From DASYML01 sp036399835 (GTDB taxonomy: Bacteria; Acidobacteriota; Blastocatellia; Pyrinomonadales; Pyrinomonadaceae): a stretch of 64,000 nt of DNA. Made by a program: the position numbers and the translations under genes. Shown piece by piece: positions 1 to 10,186 of the stretch. The DNA is taken from contig DASWMI010000047.1 of assembly GCA_036399835.1 (NCBI GenBank), positions 1 through 64,000 of the forward strand. Reading direction: 5' to 3'. The notes beneath the pieces are model-generated. The model had not been told where the DNA came from and made no database searches. It saw only the letters and a program-made list of their open reading frames with translations. Each line of letters starts with the position of its first letter. Positions within the stretch are counted from its first letter, which is position 1.

Positions 1-682
1 TCAATTCGTAGCCGAAGATCGTCGGGTCATCGCGATAGAGCAGGCCCGTCACGGTGTTGCGGCGCGTGACGATTTTTTCGATGTGCTCGCGGAAGAGTCT
101 GCGAGTCTCTTCGTTAGTGTAGAAGAGCATGGCGCGCTCGACGTTGATGCCGTAGGGCTGCGTATCGTCTGCGGCGTCGTTGATTCCGGCCCAGCGCAGA
201 TATTGCGTCACGCCGCCCGTATCGCGCCACCAGTTAACGAGCGTCAACTGCACGCGCAGTTTGTTGCGAGCAGCCTCGGCAAGCACATGGTCCAGATGTG
301 TGAGCTGTTCTTCGTTCCACTCTGTGGGCGACCAGCGAAAGGGATGCGTGCGCGGCCAGTCGCGAAAATCCGCCATCGGCCTGACATCATTCGGCCCGCC
401 CTCGCCGTAGGCCCAGACGCGCACGACGCGCATTCCGTTCTGCGCAGCCGCTTGCAGGGTCTCCGGCATACGCGCGCGGTCTTCATCGCGATACATGACG
501 GCGACGTTCGCGCCGACAAAGCGAAAGGGGCTGCCGTCAATCAGAAATCGCGCGCCGCGACGCTCGACAAAGCCGCGCCGCGCCGCCGTTTTCTTCCCGT
601 CGCGCACACCCTGGACCACAAAGAAAATCGCCGCGCCCACAATCAATGTGAGCGCGGCTATGAAGAGTGACTTCTTACCCAT
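1..682 (-). CDS. GH5-type mannanase-like glycoside hydrolase, N-terminal part (runs off the window)
   Basis: The minus-strand frame opens with ATG at 682 and stays open to base 1, so about 227 N-terminal residues are visible. Residues 1-22 form a signal anchor (MGKKSLFIAALTLIVGAAIF). Then comes a glycosidase-like start: RFLIDGSPFRFVGANV near residue 45, GMRVVRVWAYGEGG near 85, and LRVQLTLVNWW near 145. The last visible residues are TIFGYEL, which in endo-beta-mannanases of family GH5 is followed by the NEP motif carrying the acid/base glutamate. That glutamate and the nucleophile lie outside the window. By family knowledge the enzyme would cleave beta-1,4-mannan outside the cytoplasm; the exact substrate is inference. 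A related GH5 subfamily is the main alternative. Confidence 0.75.
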   Translation of the reverse strand, partial: MGKKSLFIAALTLIVGAAIFFVVQGVRDGKKTAARRGFVERRGARFLIDGSPFRFVGANVAVMYRDEDRARMPETLQAAAQNGMRVVRVWAYGEGGPNDVRPMADFRDWPRTHPFRWSPTEWNEEQLTHLDHVLAEAARNKLRVQLTLVNWWRDTGGVTQYLRWAGINDAADDTQPYGINVERAMLFYTNEETRRLFREHIEKIVTRRNTVTGLLYRDDPTIFGYEL

Positions 683-734
683 TAAAACGGCTTTCAAAGA
701 TAGACAGGATACTTGCTTTCCGGCTTCACTAATT

Positions 735-1103
735 CTAGCGCGGGCTGGTTAGTCGGACAAATCCCATGATTGCGCAGACGGACGCGAGCACGACGAAGAG
801 ATTCCAGAAAGCTCCGACGCTGAGCATCATCCCCAGGTCCGTCTCGCTCTGCGAAACGCTCAGCATGGCGACCACGCCGAGCAGAATGAATTGCAGATGA
901 TAGATGACTAAACAGACGGCGGCCAGCGAGAACCAGCGCGTCGAAGCGCCAAAGGCCGGAGCGCGTGCAAACCCCAGAACGGCGGCCACGAGCCAGCCGA
1001 TCCCGCCCGCGATGAGCAGAAAGAGCGCGACCGGAGCAAAGTATCCCGGCGGGGTGGCGCGTGTTTCGGTCTGCAAAAGCATTAACAGCGGGGCAATCAG
1101 CAT
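735..1103 (-). CDS. Small integral membrane protein, unknown function
   Basis: A 122-residue protein when started at the ATG at 1103, which follows a GAGGAG ribosome-binding site about 12 bases upstream. A longer frame reaches 1211 but its extra N-terminus is charged and has no better site. Three hydrophobic segments are visible at about residues 22-44, 56-81 and 90-115, which fits a three-helix inner-membrane protein. The loops hold no catalytic motif. I do not recognise a family. It lies between the mannanase-like gene and another small membrane protein on the same strand, with gaps too long to argue for tight coupling. Confidence 0.6.
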   Translation of the reverse strand: MLIAPLLMLLQTETRATPPGYFAPVALFLLIAGGIGWLVAAVLGFARAPAFGASTRWFSLAAVCLVIYHLQFILLGVVAMLSVSQSETDLGMMLSVGAFWNLFVVLASVCAIMGFVRLTSPR

Positions 1104-1369
1104 GTGGGGATTTTTCTCCTCAGAAATGTTCCGGGCCGCCGGCGGCGCTTTGTGGAAACAAACCAAAGCGCCGTCTGCGCGCGTGCAGGCTGCGATTACT
1201 TTAGTCTGCACGGGCTAAGGCAAACGGCGTCGGCGTTCTCCGGCGATAAACTCACAAAGGCGACTCCTGCGGCTCTCCTCTTTAGAGAGTCGCAGCGACG
1301 CGTTGCCAGCTCGCACGGCGAGATACCAGAGGCGAGTACGATACAGCGCGCCCGCCTCTCTCGCGGCTC
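1104..1369. other. Intergenic region with one hairpin
   Basis: This 266-base gap separates two small minus-strand membrane-protein genes. At 1267-1295 it can fold into a stem of 11 pairs (one G.T) around a 7-base loop, with arms CTGCGGCTCTC and GAGAGTCGCAG. It could terminate the gene starting at 1588, but no T-run follows on the minus strand. I see no convincing reading frame in the rest. Confidence 0.4.
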
Positions 1370-1588
1370 TTACTGGGTGATGTGAATCTCTTCTTCTTTA
1401 TTGACGCGCCGCACAAAGAATATCAGCGCGCAGATGAACGCGACCACAGTGGCGGCGATAGCCAGCCAGAGATGCGTGTGGCCGCCCTGCGGGTCGTGGA
1501 AAGTGGCGAAGCGATAATACTCGTAGATCGCGTAGACAGTCGCCGCCAGACCGACAACCCACATTAGAATATCCATCAGGCTCTTCAT
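1370..1588 (-). CDS. Two-helix small membrane protein
   Basis: A 72-residue protein starting at the ATG at 1588, six bases after a clear GGAGG. An upstream in-frame ATG at 1612 would put that site inside the coding region, so the shorter start is preferred. Hydrophobic stretches lie at about residues 5-23 and 42-60, with a short His/Gly-containing loop (HDPQGGHTHLW) between them and a charged tail (RRVNKEEEIHITQ). Similar small two-helix proteins of unknown function are common near respiratory and envelope genes. No function can be read from the sequence. Confidence 0.6.
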   Translation of the reverse strand: MKSLMDILMWVVGLAATVYAIYEYYRFATFHDPQGGHTHLWLAIAATVVAFICALIFFVRRVNKEEEIHITQ

Positions 1589-1864
1589 GTTGAACCTCCG
1601 TGTTCGTTTCAAATAAGATTGAATGACTGAGGGAAAAGCCAGTAATACTTACAATTTAGCCCGGAAGCGAAGAATTCGATAAAACCGCTTCTGTTAAGAC
1701 ACAGCCTTTTTTCGGGCACGCGTATGTTAACGCCAGCAAGCGGGCTAGCGCAACCCTTTAGTGAAGCCGAAAGATAAAAGCAAAAAGGAAAAAGCCGTTG
1801 ACGACAGCCCTTTGATGAAGATGCTGTGGACCAGACTTTCGCCTTTTGTCTTTCTCCCTGCGAC

Positions 1865-3781
<1,917 letters not shown>

Positions 3782-3786
3782 GAGAA

Positions 3787-3866
3787 GAGTGATGAGCGGC
3801 GAATGATGAGTGATGAATGATGAGAGATGAGCGATGAGAAATAGCTTTTATCTCATCGCTCATCGC
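3787..3866. repeat. Reiterated-word hairpin between selB and the VWFA gene
   Basis: Seven or so variants of GATGAG/GAATGAT lead into a perfect 14-bp inverted repeat: GATGAGCGATGAGA at 3826-3839 and TCTCATCGCTCATC at 3851-3864, with an 11-base loop. It fills the whole gap between two minus-strand genes. It may act as a terminator or RNA-stability element for the VWFA gene and belongs to the hairpin class seen at other gene junctions here. Confidence 0.75.
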
Positions 3867-3870
3867 CGCG

Positions 3871-6120
3871 TTATTTGACTATCTCAAAATCTATCCACTG
3901 CGTCGTCGTGCGGTACTTCTCTTTGGCGAGCAGGTCTGTGACGACTACTTGCAGCACGTAGTCGCCGGGGGTCAGGTCCTGGCCCAGACGTAGAGCGCCG
4001 CCAGCCGCGATGCGCTTCATGTCTGTTTGCGTCTCGGTGCCCGTAATGAGCACCTCTTTTCCGGCAAAAATCTGTTGCCCGTCGCGGAAGAGCCGGACCT
4101 GTCCCCGAAGCTGCGGGCGTCCGGTCGCCTTGTCCGGTTGCGCGTTGTAGATGAAATAGCCGAACTGTAAAACAGAGCCGGGGCGAAACTGCCTGACGGC
4201 GGCGCTGGTCTGCGGGTCTTTCTCATACTCGGCATCAGCAGTATTCTGCGTCGCACCCGTTTCGGAAGAGGAAGCGCCGCCGTCTGTTCCTCCTCCCGCA
4301 GCGTCCGGCTGCGGCTGCTTTTTGACACTCGCGGGTTCAGCGCTGCTCGCGATGATGCCCGAGAGCGTGAGGCGGTTCTTCTTAATATCAGGGACTTCTA
4401 TAAACTGGCTGGCAGAGCCTGTGCGCTCGGAGGAAGAATCGCGCAGGGCCGCGCGCATCTGGTATGCCCCGGCCTTTTTCACAGGCACTGTGAAGAAATA
4501 GATAAAGCCTCGCTCGATGACTCGCTTGTAAGTCTCTCCGCGCAACCTTAGCGTGTGCGTCCGCCCGACCTGGTCCACAACAGTTCCGTTATCGCCAAAG
4601 GTAACGGCCAGCACATCGAAGGTGGCCTGATGCCAGCCTTCCGCGTCTTCGGTAAACTTCAGGTCTCGCGCATCCACGTGCAGCATCGAGCGCATAAAAG
4701 AACCCAGCTTGGCATCGTTGGCAAAGACGCTGGTCAGGCGCACGTGTACGCCGCTTGAGCCGAAGGGCGAAGTGAGCGCGCCGACAAGCTGCTCTTCGCG
4801 TGTGCGCCTCAGGGGTCGCGCCTCTTCATCCGTGATGCCGTAGAAGCCGCTGCGATGGCGCACGCTGAGGCCCGGTCGCTTGACCTTGATACCGAGCCTG
4901 TGAAAACGCCTGCGCCCGGTCCTCGCATCGAAGGTTGATTCGTCCGGGCGATAGCCTATCAGGTAATAGCCGCTCTGGTCATCGAGCACACGCTTGATGC
5001 CGCGACTCAGGTCATTCGTGTTGCGTATGGGAATCCCGCCCGTGCGCCGCGAGAGATAATCGAGGCCGCTCTGCGACTCGAAGATGTCCGCGCGGCGGTC
5101 GCTCAATTTCTGTTCGACCTCGTTGGCGCTCATCCCGCCCACATCATCCGCGGCGGTCAGGCCGGATGTCTGCAAGCCGCGCGCATCCATCGTGTAGATG
5201 ACGACGGACGCGCGATTGGCAAGGTCCGTCAGGCGATTTAAGGCTTCGAGGATACGCGTGCTGCGCGTCGGGTCGTCGCGCTGGAAAATTCTGAGACCGT
5301 CCGAGAGCAGCAGGATAGACTTGCGACCGGGCAGCTCGCGCAGGCCCTTGACGATATAGTTGAGCGCGCCGAGCGTCCCGACTGAAAAGATGTCTTCGCG
5401 AAAAGCGTCAATATCTTCGCGCGGCAGGGTTCTGCCGGCAGCCGTCATCTCATCCTCAACCCTTGACAGAGGATCATTCTTGATCGACGCGAATGCGCCC
5501 ACGCCGGCGCGGCCCAGCGGATACCAGCGGACGCGCTCGATGGCCGCGTAAAGCTGTCGCCTGTCGGAGGTGAACTGTTGCAAAGCGCCCATCCCGCCCG
5601 CTGTGCGAATAATCGCCACGAGATCGCCCGGCTGCATCTGCTGGTCCACAAATTTCTTCAAAGCCTGCCTGACAAAATGAGTGCTCTCAAACGAGAGGCC
5701 AAGGTCGTCCACGACGAGCGCGATGGTGCGCCGGACCTGTTCAGGGCGAAGACGCGTGGGCGGCAAGGGCGCACCGTTCGCTGCCGCCGAAGGAGCCGCC
5801 GCCGCAGGCGAGCGTGCGACGGCAGGGTCTAGCTGTGCGTAAGAGAAGTTGGTTATCTTCTGCGGCCTGCCATCCTCCGTAATCTCGAAATCTTCTGGCC
5901 GGAGGTCGGTCACGGGCTGCCCCTTTTTGTCCGTCACGACCGCATCCACCTGGACCAGATTGGTCGTGATACGCACTACTTCATCATCATCGGACTGGTC
6001 CTGTCGCTGCTGCTCTGGCGGCGCAGTAGCAGGAGAAGGCTGAGGCGCGGGAGTCTGCGCCAGCCCGTGGGCCAGCAGGGCGCAGATGAGAACGGGAACG
6101 AGCAAGGATCGCTTCCTCAT
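3871..6120 (-). CDS. Secreted VWFA-related domain protein (acidobacterial type)
   Basis: A 749-residue exported protein. The first ~21 residues are a signal peptide (LLVPVLICALLAHGLAQ), followed by a Pro/Gln-rich linker. Residues 50-90 hold the lead-in typical of the acidobacterial VWFA-related family: VVRITTNLVQVDAVVTDKKG and LRPEDFEITEDGRPQKI. A von Willebrand A-like domain follows at about 135-400; its metal-site region reads LVVDDLGLSFES instead of the classical DxSxS. The C-terminal half is beta-rich, probably Ig-like. Such proteins are numerous in Acidobacteriota and their role (adhesion, surface assembly) is mostly unproven. This is one of the better taxonomic pointers in the window. 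Confidence 0.88.
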   Translation of the reverse strand: MRKRSLLVPVLICALLAHGLAQTPAPQPSPATAPPEQQRQDQSDDDEVVRITTNLVQVDAVVTDKKGQPVTDLRPEDFEITEDGRPQKITNFSYAQLDPAVARSPAAAAPSAAANGAPLPPTRLRPEQVRRTIALVVDDLGLSFESTHFVRQALKKFVDQQMQPGDLVAIIRTAGGMGALQQFTSDRRQLYAAIERVRWYPLGRAGVGAFASIKNDPLSRVEDEMTAAGRTLPREDIDAFREDIFSVGTLGALNYIVKGLRELPGRKSILLLSDGLRIFQRDDPTRSTRILEALNRLTDLANRASVVIYTMDARGLQTSGLTAADDVGGMSANEVEQKLSDRRADIFESQSGLDYLSRRTGGIPIRNTNDLSRGIKRVLDDQSGYYLIGYRPDESTFDARTGRRRFHRLGIKVKRPGLSVRHRSGFYGITDEEARPLRRTREEQLVGALTSPFGSSGVHVRLTSVFANDAKLGSFMRSMLHVDARDLKFTEDAEGWHQATFDVLAVTFGDNGTVVDQVGRTHTLRLRGETYKRVIERGFIYFFTVPVKKAGAYQMRAALRDSSSERTGSASQFIEVPDIKKNRLTLSGIIASSAEPASVKKQPQPDAAGGGTDGGASSSETGATQNTADAEYEKDPQTSAAVRQFRPGSVLQFGYFIYNAQPDKATGRPQLRGQVRLFRDGQQIFAGKEVLITGTETQTDMKRIAAGGALRLGQDLTPGDYVLQVVVTDLLAKEKYRTTTQWIDFEIVK

Positions 6121-6409
6121 AAAATAATCTCCAGATGGATGCGGACAGGCGATAAACAGAGAGCCGACACCGGCTCTTTTTCAGCCCTTAGTTTTACACA
6201 AGATTTAAGTTTTCGCAGCCGTCGAGCGGTTTGTCCGGCGGCTGAGGCGAGAAGCTGTAGGATAAGGAGAAGTGCGAGCGTGGACCGCTGGTGCATATCA
6301 GCCTCCTGTCGTTTTCAAGATTCGGATGAAGCGCATGATGCTGGTTTTTTATTAACTGATATGAGATGCTTTCAGGCGATAGGAATCCAATCAATTAACG
6401 GGAGAGAAG
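6121..6409. promoter_or_regulatory. Divergent intergenic region, VWFA gene / slyD-like gene
   Basis: A 289-base gap between divergently transcribed genes, so it must hold promoters for both. The only firm signal is GGGAGAGAAG directly before the ATG at 6410. I could not pick out confident -35/-10 boxes or a repeat. Confidence 0.4.
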
Positions 6410-6892
6410 ATGTCAGAGCAAGCGAAAAAGGGCGACAGGGTACGCGTCCATTATACTGGTCGTCTGGCGGACGGCCAAATCTTTGACAGTTCCGAAGGCG
6501 GCGAGCCGCTGGAGTTTGAAATCGGCGCGGGTCAGGTCATCGAAGGATTCGACGAGGGCGTGCGCGAGATGAGCGTCGGCGGGAGTAAGACGCTGGTCCT
6601 CGAAGCCGACCAGGCTTACGGGCAGCGCAACGAAGCGCTGGTCCAACAGATCGCGCGCGCCAGCATCAACCTTGACGCAGAGCCGCAACCGGGCATGCAG
6701 CTCGTCATGCATCTGCCGGACGGCAACCAGATTCCCATCACCATCACAGAGGTCACGGAAAGCAGCCTCACGCTCGACGCCAATCACCCGCTCGCAGGCC
6801 GCCAGCTCACCTTCGACATAGAACTGGTCGGCATCAATCAAGCTCAAGGCGACAGAGATGATGCAGCAGAGAACGGCATGAGCGCGGAATAA
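6410..6892 (+). CDS. FKBP-type peptidyl-prolyl isomerase, SlyD-like
   Basis: A 160-residue cytoplasmic protein with no signal peptide. It starts with the FKBP core VRVHYTGRLADGQIFDSS, followed by GAGQVIEGFDEGVREMSVG, which lines the isomerase site. Residues ~70-125 form the insert-in-flap chaperone domain (EADQAYGQRNEALVQQI to TLDANHPLAGRQLTFDIELV), the hallmark of SlyD. SlyD proteins catalyse prolyl isomerisation and act as folding chaperones. The His/Cys-rich metal-binding tail of enterobacterial SlyD is missing; the tail here is acidic and short, so nickel handling is unlikely. A GGGAGAG ribosome-binding site supports the start, and a strong hairpin follows the stop. Confidence 0.92.
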   Translation: MSEQAKKGDRVRVHYTGRLADGQIFDSSEGGEPLEFEIGAGQVIEGFDEGVREMSVGGSKTLVLEADQAYGQRNEALVQQIARASINLDAEPQPGMQLVMHLPDGNQIPITITEVTESSLTLDANHPLAGRQLTFDIELVGINQAQGDRDDAAENGMSAE

Positions 6893-6900
6893 ACGGCTAC

Positions 6901-6947
6901 TGATGCAAGGTGTCACAGGCTCTTTGATTCAATGACACCTTGCATCA
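6901..6947. terminator. Perfect 15-bp inverted repeat after the SlyD-like gene
   Basis: Arms TGATGCAAGGTGTCA (6901-6915) and TGACACCTTGCATCA (6933-6947) pair perfectly over 15 bp with a 17-base loop. It lies between two convergent genes and probably serves as a bidirectional terminator, although no T-run follows on either strand. Confidence 0.7.
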
Positions 6948-7022
6948 ATAAACCAAAGCGGCGCGGCTTTAATCTCTTCAGCTCACGCGTGGCGGCGTCA
7001 AAAGTAAATCTTAAAGACGCTC

Positions 7023-7742
7023 TCAACGGTTGCGCCTGCGGGGCGACGTAGGGATGGGCGGCGGCCCCTGCGGGCGCTCGTTCTTGTTGAGATTGATATT
7101 GAGATTGCCGTTGTCATTATCGCTGTCGTTATCGTTCTCTTCATCCGCATCCGCGGGCGAGACAAGATTGATGGTCTCGCCGCCATTGAGCACCACGTTG
7201 CCGACCATCAAACGCCACTTTCTGTTCTCGCGCTTCATGACCGCGTTGTAAGTGCCGTTCGCCTTTGTCCCTTCAACGGACATCCTGAAGATAGCGCCTC
7301 CCGTGCCGTCCGCGTCCTCTTTATAACTGCCGATAGGAAATCCCGTCTCGCGAATCTGGCCCATCTTCGCGGCCACGTCCGCGTTCTCTTTGAGAGCCTT
7401 CAAGGCCACCCCGTAAGCCTCCGAAGATTTGAGCTTGCTTTCGACCCGACGATAACCGTAGTAAACGGCTGCGCCGACGCCGCCCACGATGAGCAGCGCG
7501 ATGATGCAGAGAATCAAGAGAACCTTGCCGCAACCAAACCTCTTCCGCGCCGGAGTGAACGCAGGAGCAGCAGGAGCGCTCGCCAGCGGAGCACGCGGGA
7601 CATCGCCAAACGAAGCCGGTGGCTGATAAGGCTGGTAGGGCTGCGGAGCGGATTCGCGCTCGGCCTCCGCCGCTATTGCTCCGCATTTGTGGCAGAACCG
7701 GCTGCCCGCTCTAATCTCCTGGCCGCAGTTTTGACAGTGCAT
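7023..7742 (-). CDS. Zinc-ribbon, single-helix membrane protein with Coa1-like domain
   Basis: A 239-residue protein with three parts. Residues 3-23 are a zinc ribbon (CQNCG...CHKCG). A Pro-rich linker leads to one transmembrane helix at about 74-98 (VLLILCIIALLIVGGVGAAV). The rest, about 105-190, resembles the Coa1 family: an ALKALKENADVAAKMGQI start and a VEGTKANGTYNAVMKRENRKW strand region, whose eukaryotic relatives help assemble cytochrome c oxidase. The tail is Asn/Asp-rich low complexity. GGAGG seven bases before the ATG supports the start. The Coa1 assignment rests on pattern recognition and a bacterial role in oxidase assembly is not established; zinc-ribbon membrane proteins of this design are common and uncharacterised. 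Confidence 0.65.
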   Translation of the reverse strand: MHCQNCGQEIRAGSRFCHKCGAIAAEAERESAPQPYQPYQPPASFGDVPRAPLASAPAAPAFTPARKRFGCGKVLLILCIIALLIVGGVGAAVYYGYRRVESKLKSSEAYGVALKALKENADVAAKMGQIRETGFPIGSYKEDADGTGGAIFRMSVEGTKANGTYNAVMKRENRKWRLMVGNVVLNGGETINLVSPADADEENDNDSDNDNGNLNINLNKNERPQGPPPIPTSPRRRNR

Positions 7743-7857
7743 CTCTTATCCTCCGGCGCCGCACGCCTGACCTCTCTTCGATGATGGAACACGGGAACTC
7801 CGCAGACAAGCTCACGCGCGCGTAGTGCTTGCTATTCTGGTCCACTGTGCGGCGCGT

Positions 7858-8310
7858 TTAGAGCAGCCCCAGCAGGCTCTCTCGTAGACGCGCGCTGTAT
7901 TCGAGCGCCGTGCTTGCATCAATCCGATGATGCTCGAACTCCCCTGCATGCAGCCAGGGATGGTCCAGCCGCTCCGGGTCATCTTCATAACGCGGGAAGA
8001 GATGCCAGTGTATGTGCGGCTCTGCATTACCGTAACAGGAATAGTTCATTCTTCGCGGAGCAAAGGCCGCGACCACGGCTCGACTTGCCGTCATCAATTC
8101 CTCAAACATTCCGGACTGGACCAGAGGAGGGAGCGCCTGCAAATCTTCCGCATGCTCTTTGAGCAATAAGAGCGAGTAGCCCTGATGAAACTGATGATCG
8201 CCGACGACAAAGATGCAATATTCAAACTCGTGTATGAAGTAAGGATTGCGCCCGCTGCGCCAGCGCGAGAGACGTTGACAAATCGAACATTTACGGGTTG
8301 GCTCAGGCAT
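7858..8310 (-). CDS. HIT family hydrolase
   Basis: A 150-residue protein started at the ATG at 8310, behind AGGGA; a TTG three bases earlier is less likely. Residues 98-106 read HIHWHLFPR, the histidine triad (HxHxHxx) that binds the phosphate of nucleotide substrates. The N-terminus has a CxxC (KCSIC) often present in HIT proteins and sometimes zinc-binding. HIT enzymes hydrolyse or transfer nucleotide monophosphates, for example from aminoacyl-adenylates, AMP conjugates or dinucleoside polyphosphates; which substrate is used cannot be told. The gene sits just downstream of the DUF5996 gene on the same strand (43-base gap) and may be co-transcribed with it. Confidence 0.88.
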   Translation of the reverse strand: MPEPTRKCSICQRLSRWRSGRNPYFIHEFEYCIFVVGDHQFHQGYSLLLLKEHAEDLQALPPLVQSGMFEELMTASRAVVAAFAPRRMNYSCYGNAEPHIHWHLFPRYEDDPERLDHPWLHAGEFEHHRIDASTALEYSARLRESLLGLL

Positions 8311-8353
8311 CAAGAATCCCTACGGCTCAAGTCCGCTGCACAATTCATACGCC

Positions 8354-9280
8354 TCAAGCTGGCCGCTCAAGCTCGGCGCGATTCCAGTTGGCAAGCTCAG
8401 CGCCCGCCTCGTATGTGCTCTCCAGAAACTCCATCAAAGCCGCCTCCGGCGCGGCCTCCCGCCTCATCTCGTCATACGGAAAAAGAAATTCCGACAGCTC
8501 CGCGCTATAGAAGGCGCTCGCCGGTCGAACCGGTGCCGTCTTCAAACCCGCAGGCTCAGGCGCGGTGTAAGAATAGAAGGCCGGAGACGAGAGCGCGCCG
8601 CCGCCCGGCCAGAACCCGTGGCTGATGACTTCATGCGAATAGGCTTCGCGCGTGATGGAGTCCGCGCCTTCCCTTGCGGGCGCGCGGCGACCGGAAAAGC
8701 GCGTCACGGCCAGGTCGAAGCTGCCCCAGAAGAAATGAACAGGGCTGCATTTGCCTATAAAGTGCGCGCGAAACTCCTTGAAGATGCGGTCCACCTGGAC
8801 CAGTATGCGCCAGAAGCGATTGACGTACTCGGCATCATAAGAGGCGTGCTCTTCATCCTCAGCGAAAGGAATCGGGTTCGGCACTTCATCAGGGATAGCG
8901 CGTATGTCAACCTCTATCGAGAGCGAGCGCAGAGCCTTCATCAGCTCTCGATAAAAATCTGCTACAGAACGCGGCGCAAGGGCCAGACTGCGGCTCGCGC
9001 CCTCGCTGGTCTTAACCAGCAGTTCGTGTTTGATAAAATCGAAGTCAATCTCGAAGGCGCGAGCTTGATAGTTAATCGGCGAGGTCGTCAGCCCGCGCGA
9101 AGTGACATAGAGCGGGACTTGCCACCAGTGGTTGACGGGCGGGCTTTGGACCAGCCGGATTTTGCCGACAATCTGCGTCCACATGTGCAGCGTCGCGTAA
9201 GTCTCCTGCCATTCCTGCACGGGCAAAGCGGGCCACATTTCGACGCCCGTCAGGCTCTTATCTCTCTCGGAATCAACCAT
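8354..9280 (-). CDS. DUF5996 family protein
   Basis: A 308-residue soluble protein with ATG at 9280, five bases after GGAGG. It opens with WPALPVQEWQETYATLHMWTQIVGKI, the recognisable start of the DUF5996 family, followed by the HWWQVPLYVTSRGLTTSPI block. Later blocks VHFFWGSFDLAVTRFSGR and SHEVISHGFWPGG are also typical. It has many conserved Trp and His residues but no assigned activity, and no signal peptide. Functions proposed for this family are unproven, so it is best called conserved hypothetical. Confidence 0.8.
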   Translation of the reverse strand: MVDSERDKSLTGVEMWPALPVQEWQETYATLHMWTQIVGKIRLVQSPPVNHWWQVPLYVTSRGLTTSPINYQARAFEIDFDFIKHELLVKTSEGASRSLALAPRSVADFYRELMKALRSLSIEVDIRAIPDEVPNPIPFAEDEEHASYDAEYVNRFWRILVQVDRIFKEFRAHFIGKCSPVHFFWGSFDLAVTRFSGRRAPAREGADSITREAYSHEVISHGFWPGGGALSSPAFYSYTAPEPAGLKTAPVRPASAFYSAELSEFLFPYDEMRREAAPEAALMEFLESTYEAGAELANWNRAELERPA

Positions 9281-9471
9281 CCAGACCTCCGTCTCAAATC
9301 AAAGGACCAACATTCGGACCACGAAAGTTCGCTCGCCGCCGCCTCAAGCTTTCCAGACCTGATTAGTATCATAAGAGATTCGTTACGGGAAGAATAAGCT
9401 TTTAGTTCCAGAGAGATGCTTTGCCCGACAATTCAGATAGGCCAACCTGGTACTAATTACAGACTGGACCA

Positions 9472-10179
9472 TCAAATTCTGGATTGGCCGTAATCGCAGT
9501 ATTCCACGATGGGGCAGCGTTCGCAGAGAGGCTCGCGCGGGCGGCAGAGCGCGCGCCCGTGCCGTATCAGATTAACGTGGAAGGAATAGAATTTCCCCGG
9601 AGGGACTATCCCGTTCATGATCTCGTGCGCGCGCGCGTCAGTGCATTTTTGCGGAATCAGGCCGACGCGTCGGAGGATACGGAAGATGTGCGTGTCGAGC
9701 GGAAAGATGTCTTTGCCGCAGGCGAAGAGGAGCGTACAGGCGCGTGTTTTTGGTCCAATGCCGCGAAACTGTTTGAGATAGCCTGCGGCCTCTTCAGCAG
9801 ACAGTTGATGAAGAAAGCCCAGATCGAGCGTGCCGTGTCTCTCTTTGAGCTGTTTGAGAAGGCTCTTGATGACTTCGGCCTTCTGGTTGGCGAGGCCGCC
9901 GGAGCGAATCGTGTCGGCGATGGTTTGCGTGCGTGCGCGCAGCAACTGGTCCCAGCGTGGAAATCTTTGCTTGAGCGCGGCGAAGGTGCGACGGCTATTC
10001 GTGTCGCTCGTCGCCTGCGAGAGGATAACGTGAATCAGCATGTCGAGCGGGTCTGAAGGCTGCTTATTTTCCGGCACGCCGTAGGCACGCTCAAGGTTCT
10101 GTATGATGTAGCCGACGGGCTTTTCATCGGGGGCCGCGCCCTCTTCCCCTTGCCACATGCTTTGTCCGGTTGCACTCAT
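9472..10179 (-). CDS. nth: Endonuclease III-like DNA glycosylase/AP lyase
   Basis: About 235 residues from the ATG at 10179, which has AGGA upstream inside the end of bshA. An ATG at 10209 gives ten more residues but lacks a site. The helix-hairpin-helix reads FRGIGPKTRACTLLF and supplies the catalytic lysine; LDTHIFRILRRVG supplies the essential aspartate. The C-terminus CRPREPLCERCPIVEYC is the [4Fe-4S] cluster loop (Cx6Cx2Cx5C). Endonuclease III removes oxidised pyrimidines and nicks the abasic site in base-excision repair. It follows bshA closely, which hints at a shared oxidative-stress context (inference). A closely related HhH-GPD enzyme of other specificity is possible. Confidence 0.88.
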   Translation of the reverse strand: MSATGQSMWQGEEGAAPDEKPVGYIIQNLERAYGVPENKQPSDPLDMLIHVILSQATSDTNSRRTFAALKQRFPRWDQLLRARTQTIADTIRSGGLANQKAEVIKSLLKQLKERHGTLDLGFLHQLSAEEAAGYLKQFRGIGPKTRACTLLFACGKDIFPLDTHIFRILRRVGLIPQKCTDARAHEIMNGIVPPGKFYSFHVNLIRHGRALCRPREPLCERCPIVEYCDYGQSRI

Positions 10180-10186
10180 CGTAGCT

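Noticed and set aside
3787..3866. Tandem short words at gene junctions considered as CRISPR arrays.
   Set aside because: The repeats are 6-12 bases, imperfect, without spacers of constant length, and no cas gene is present.
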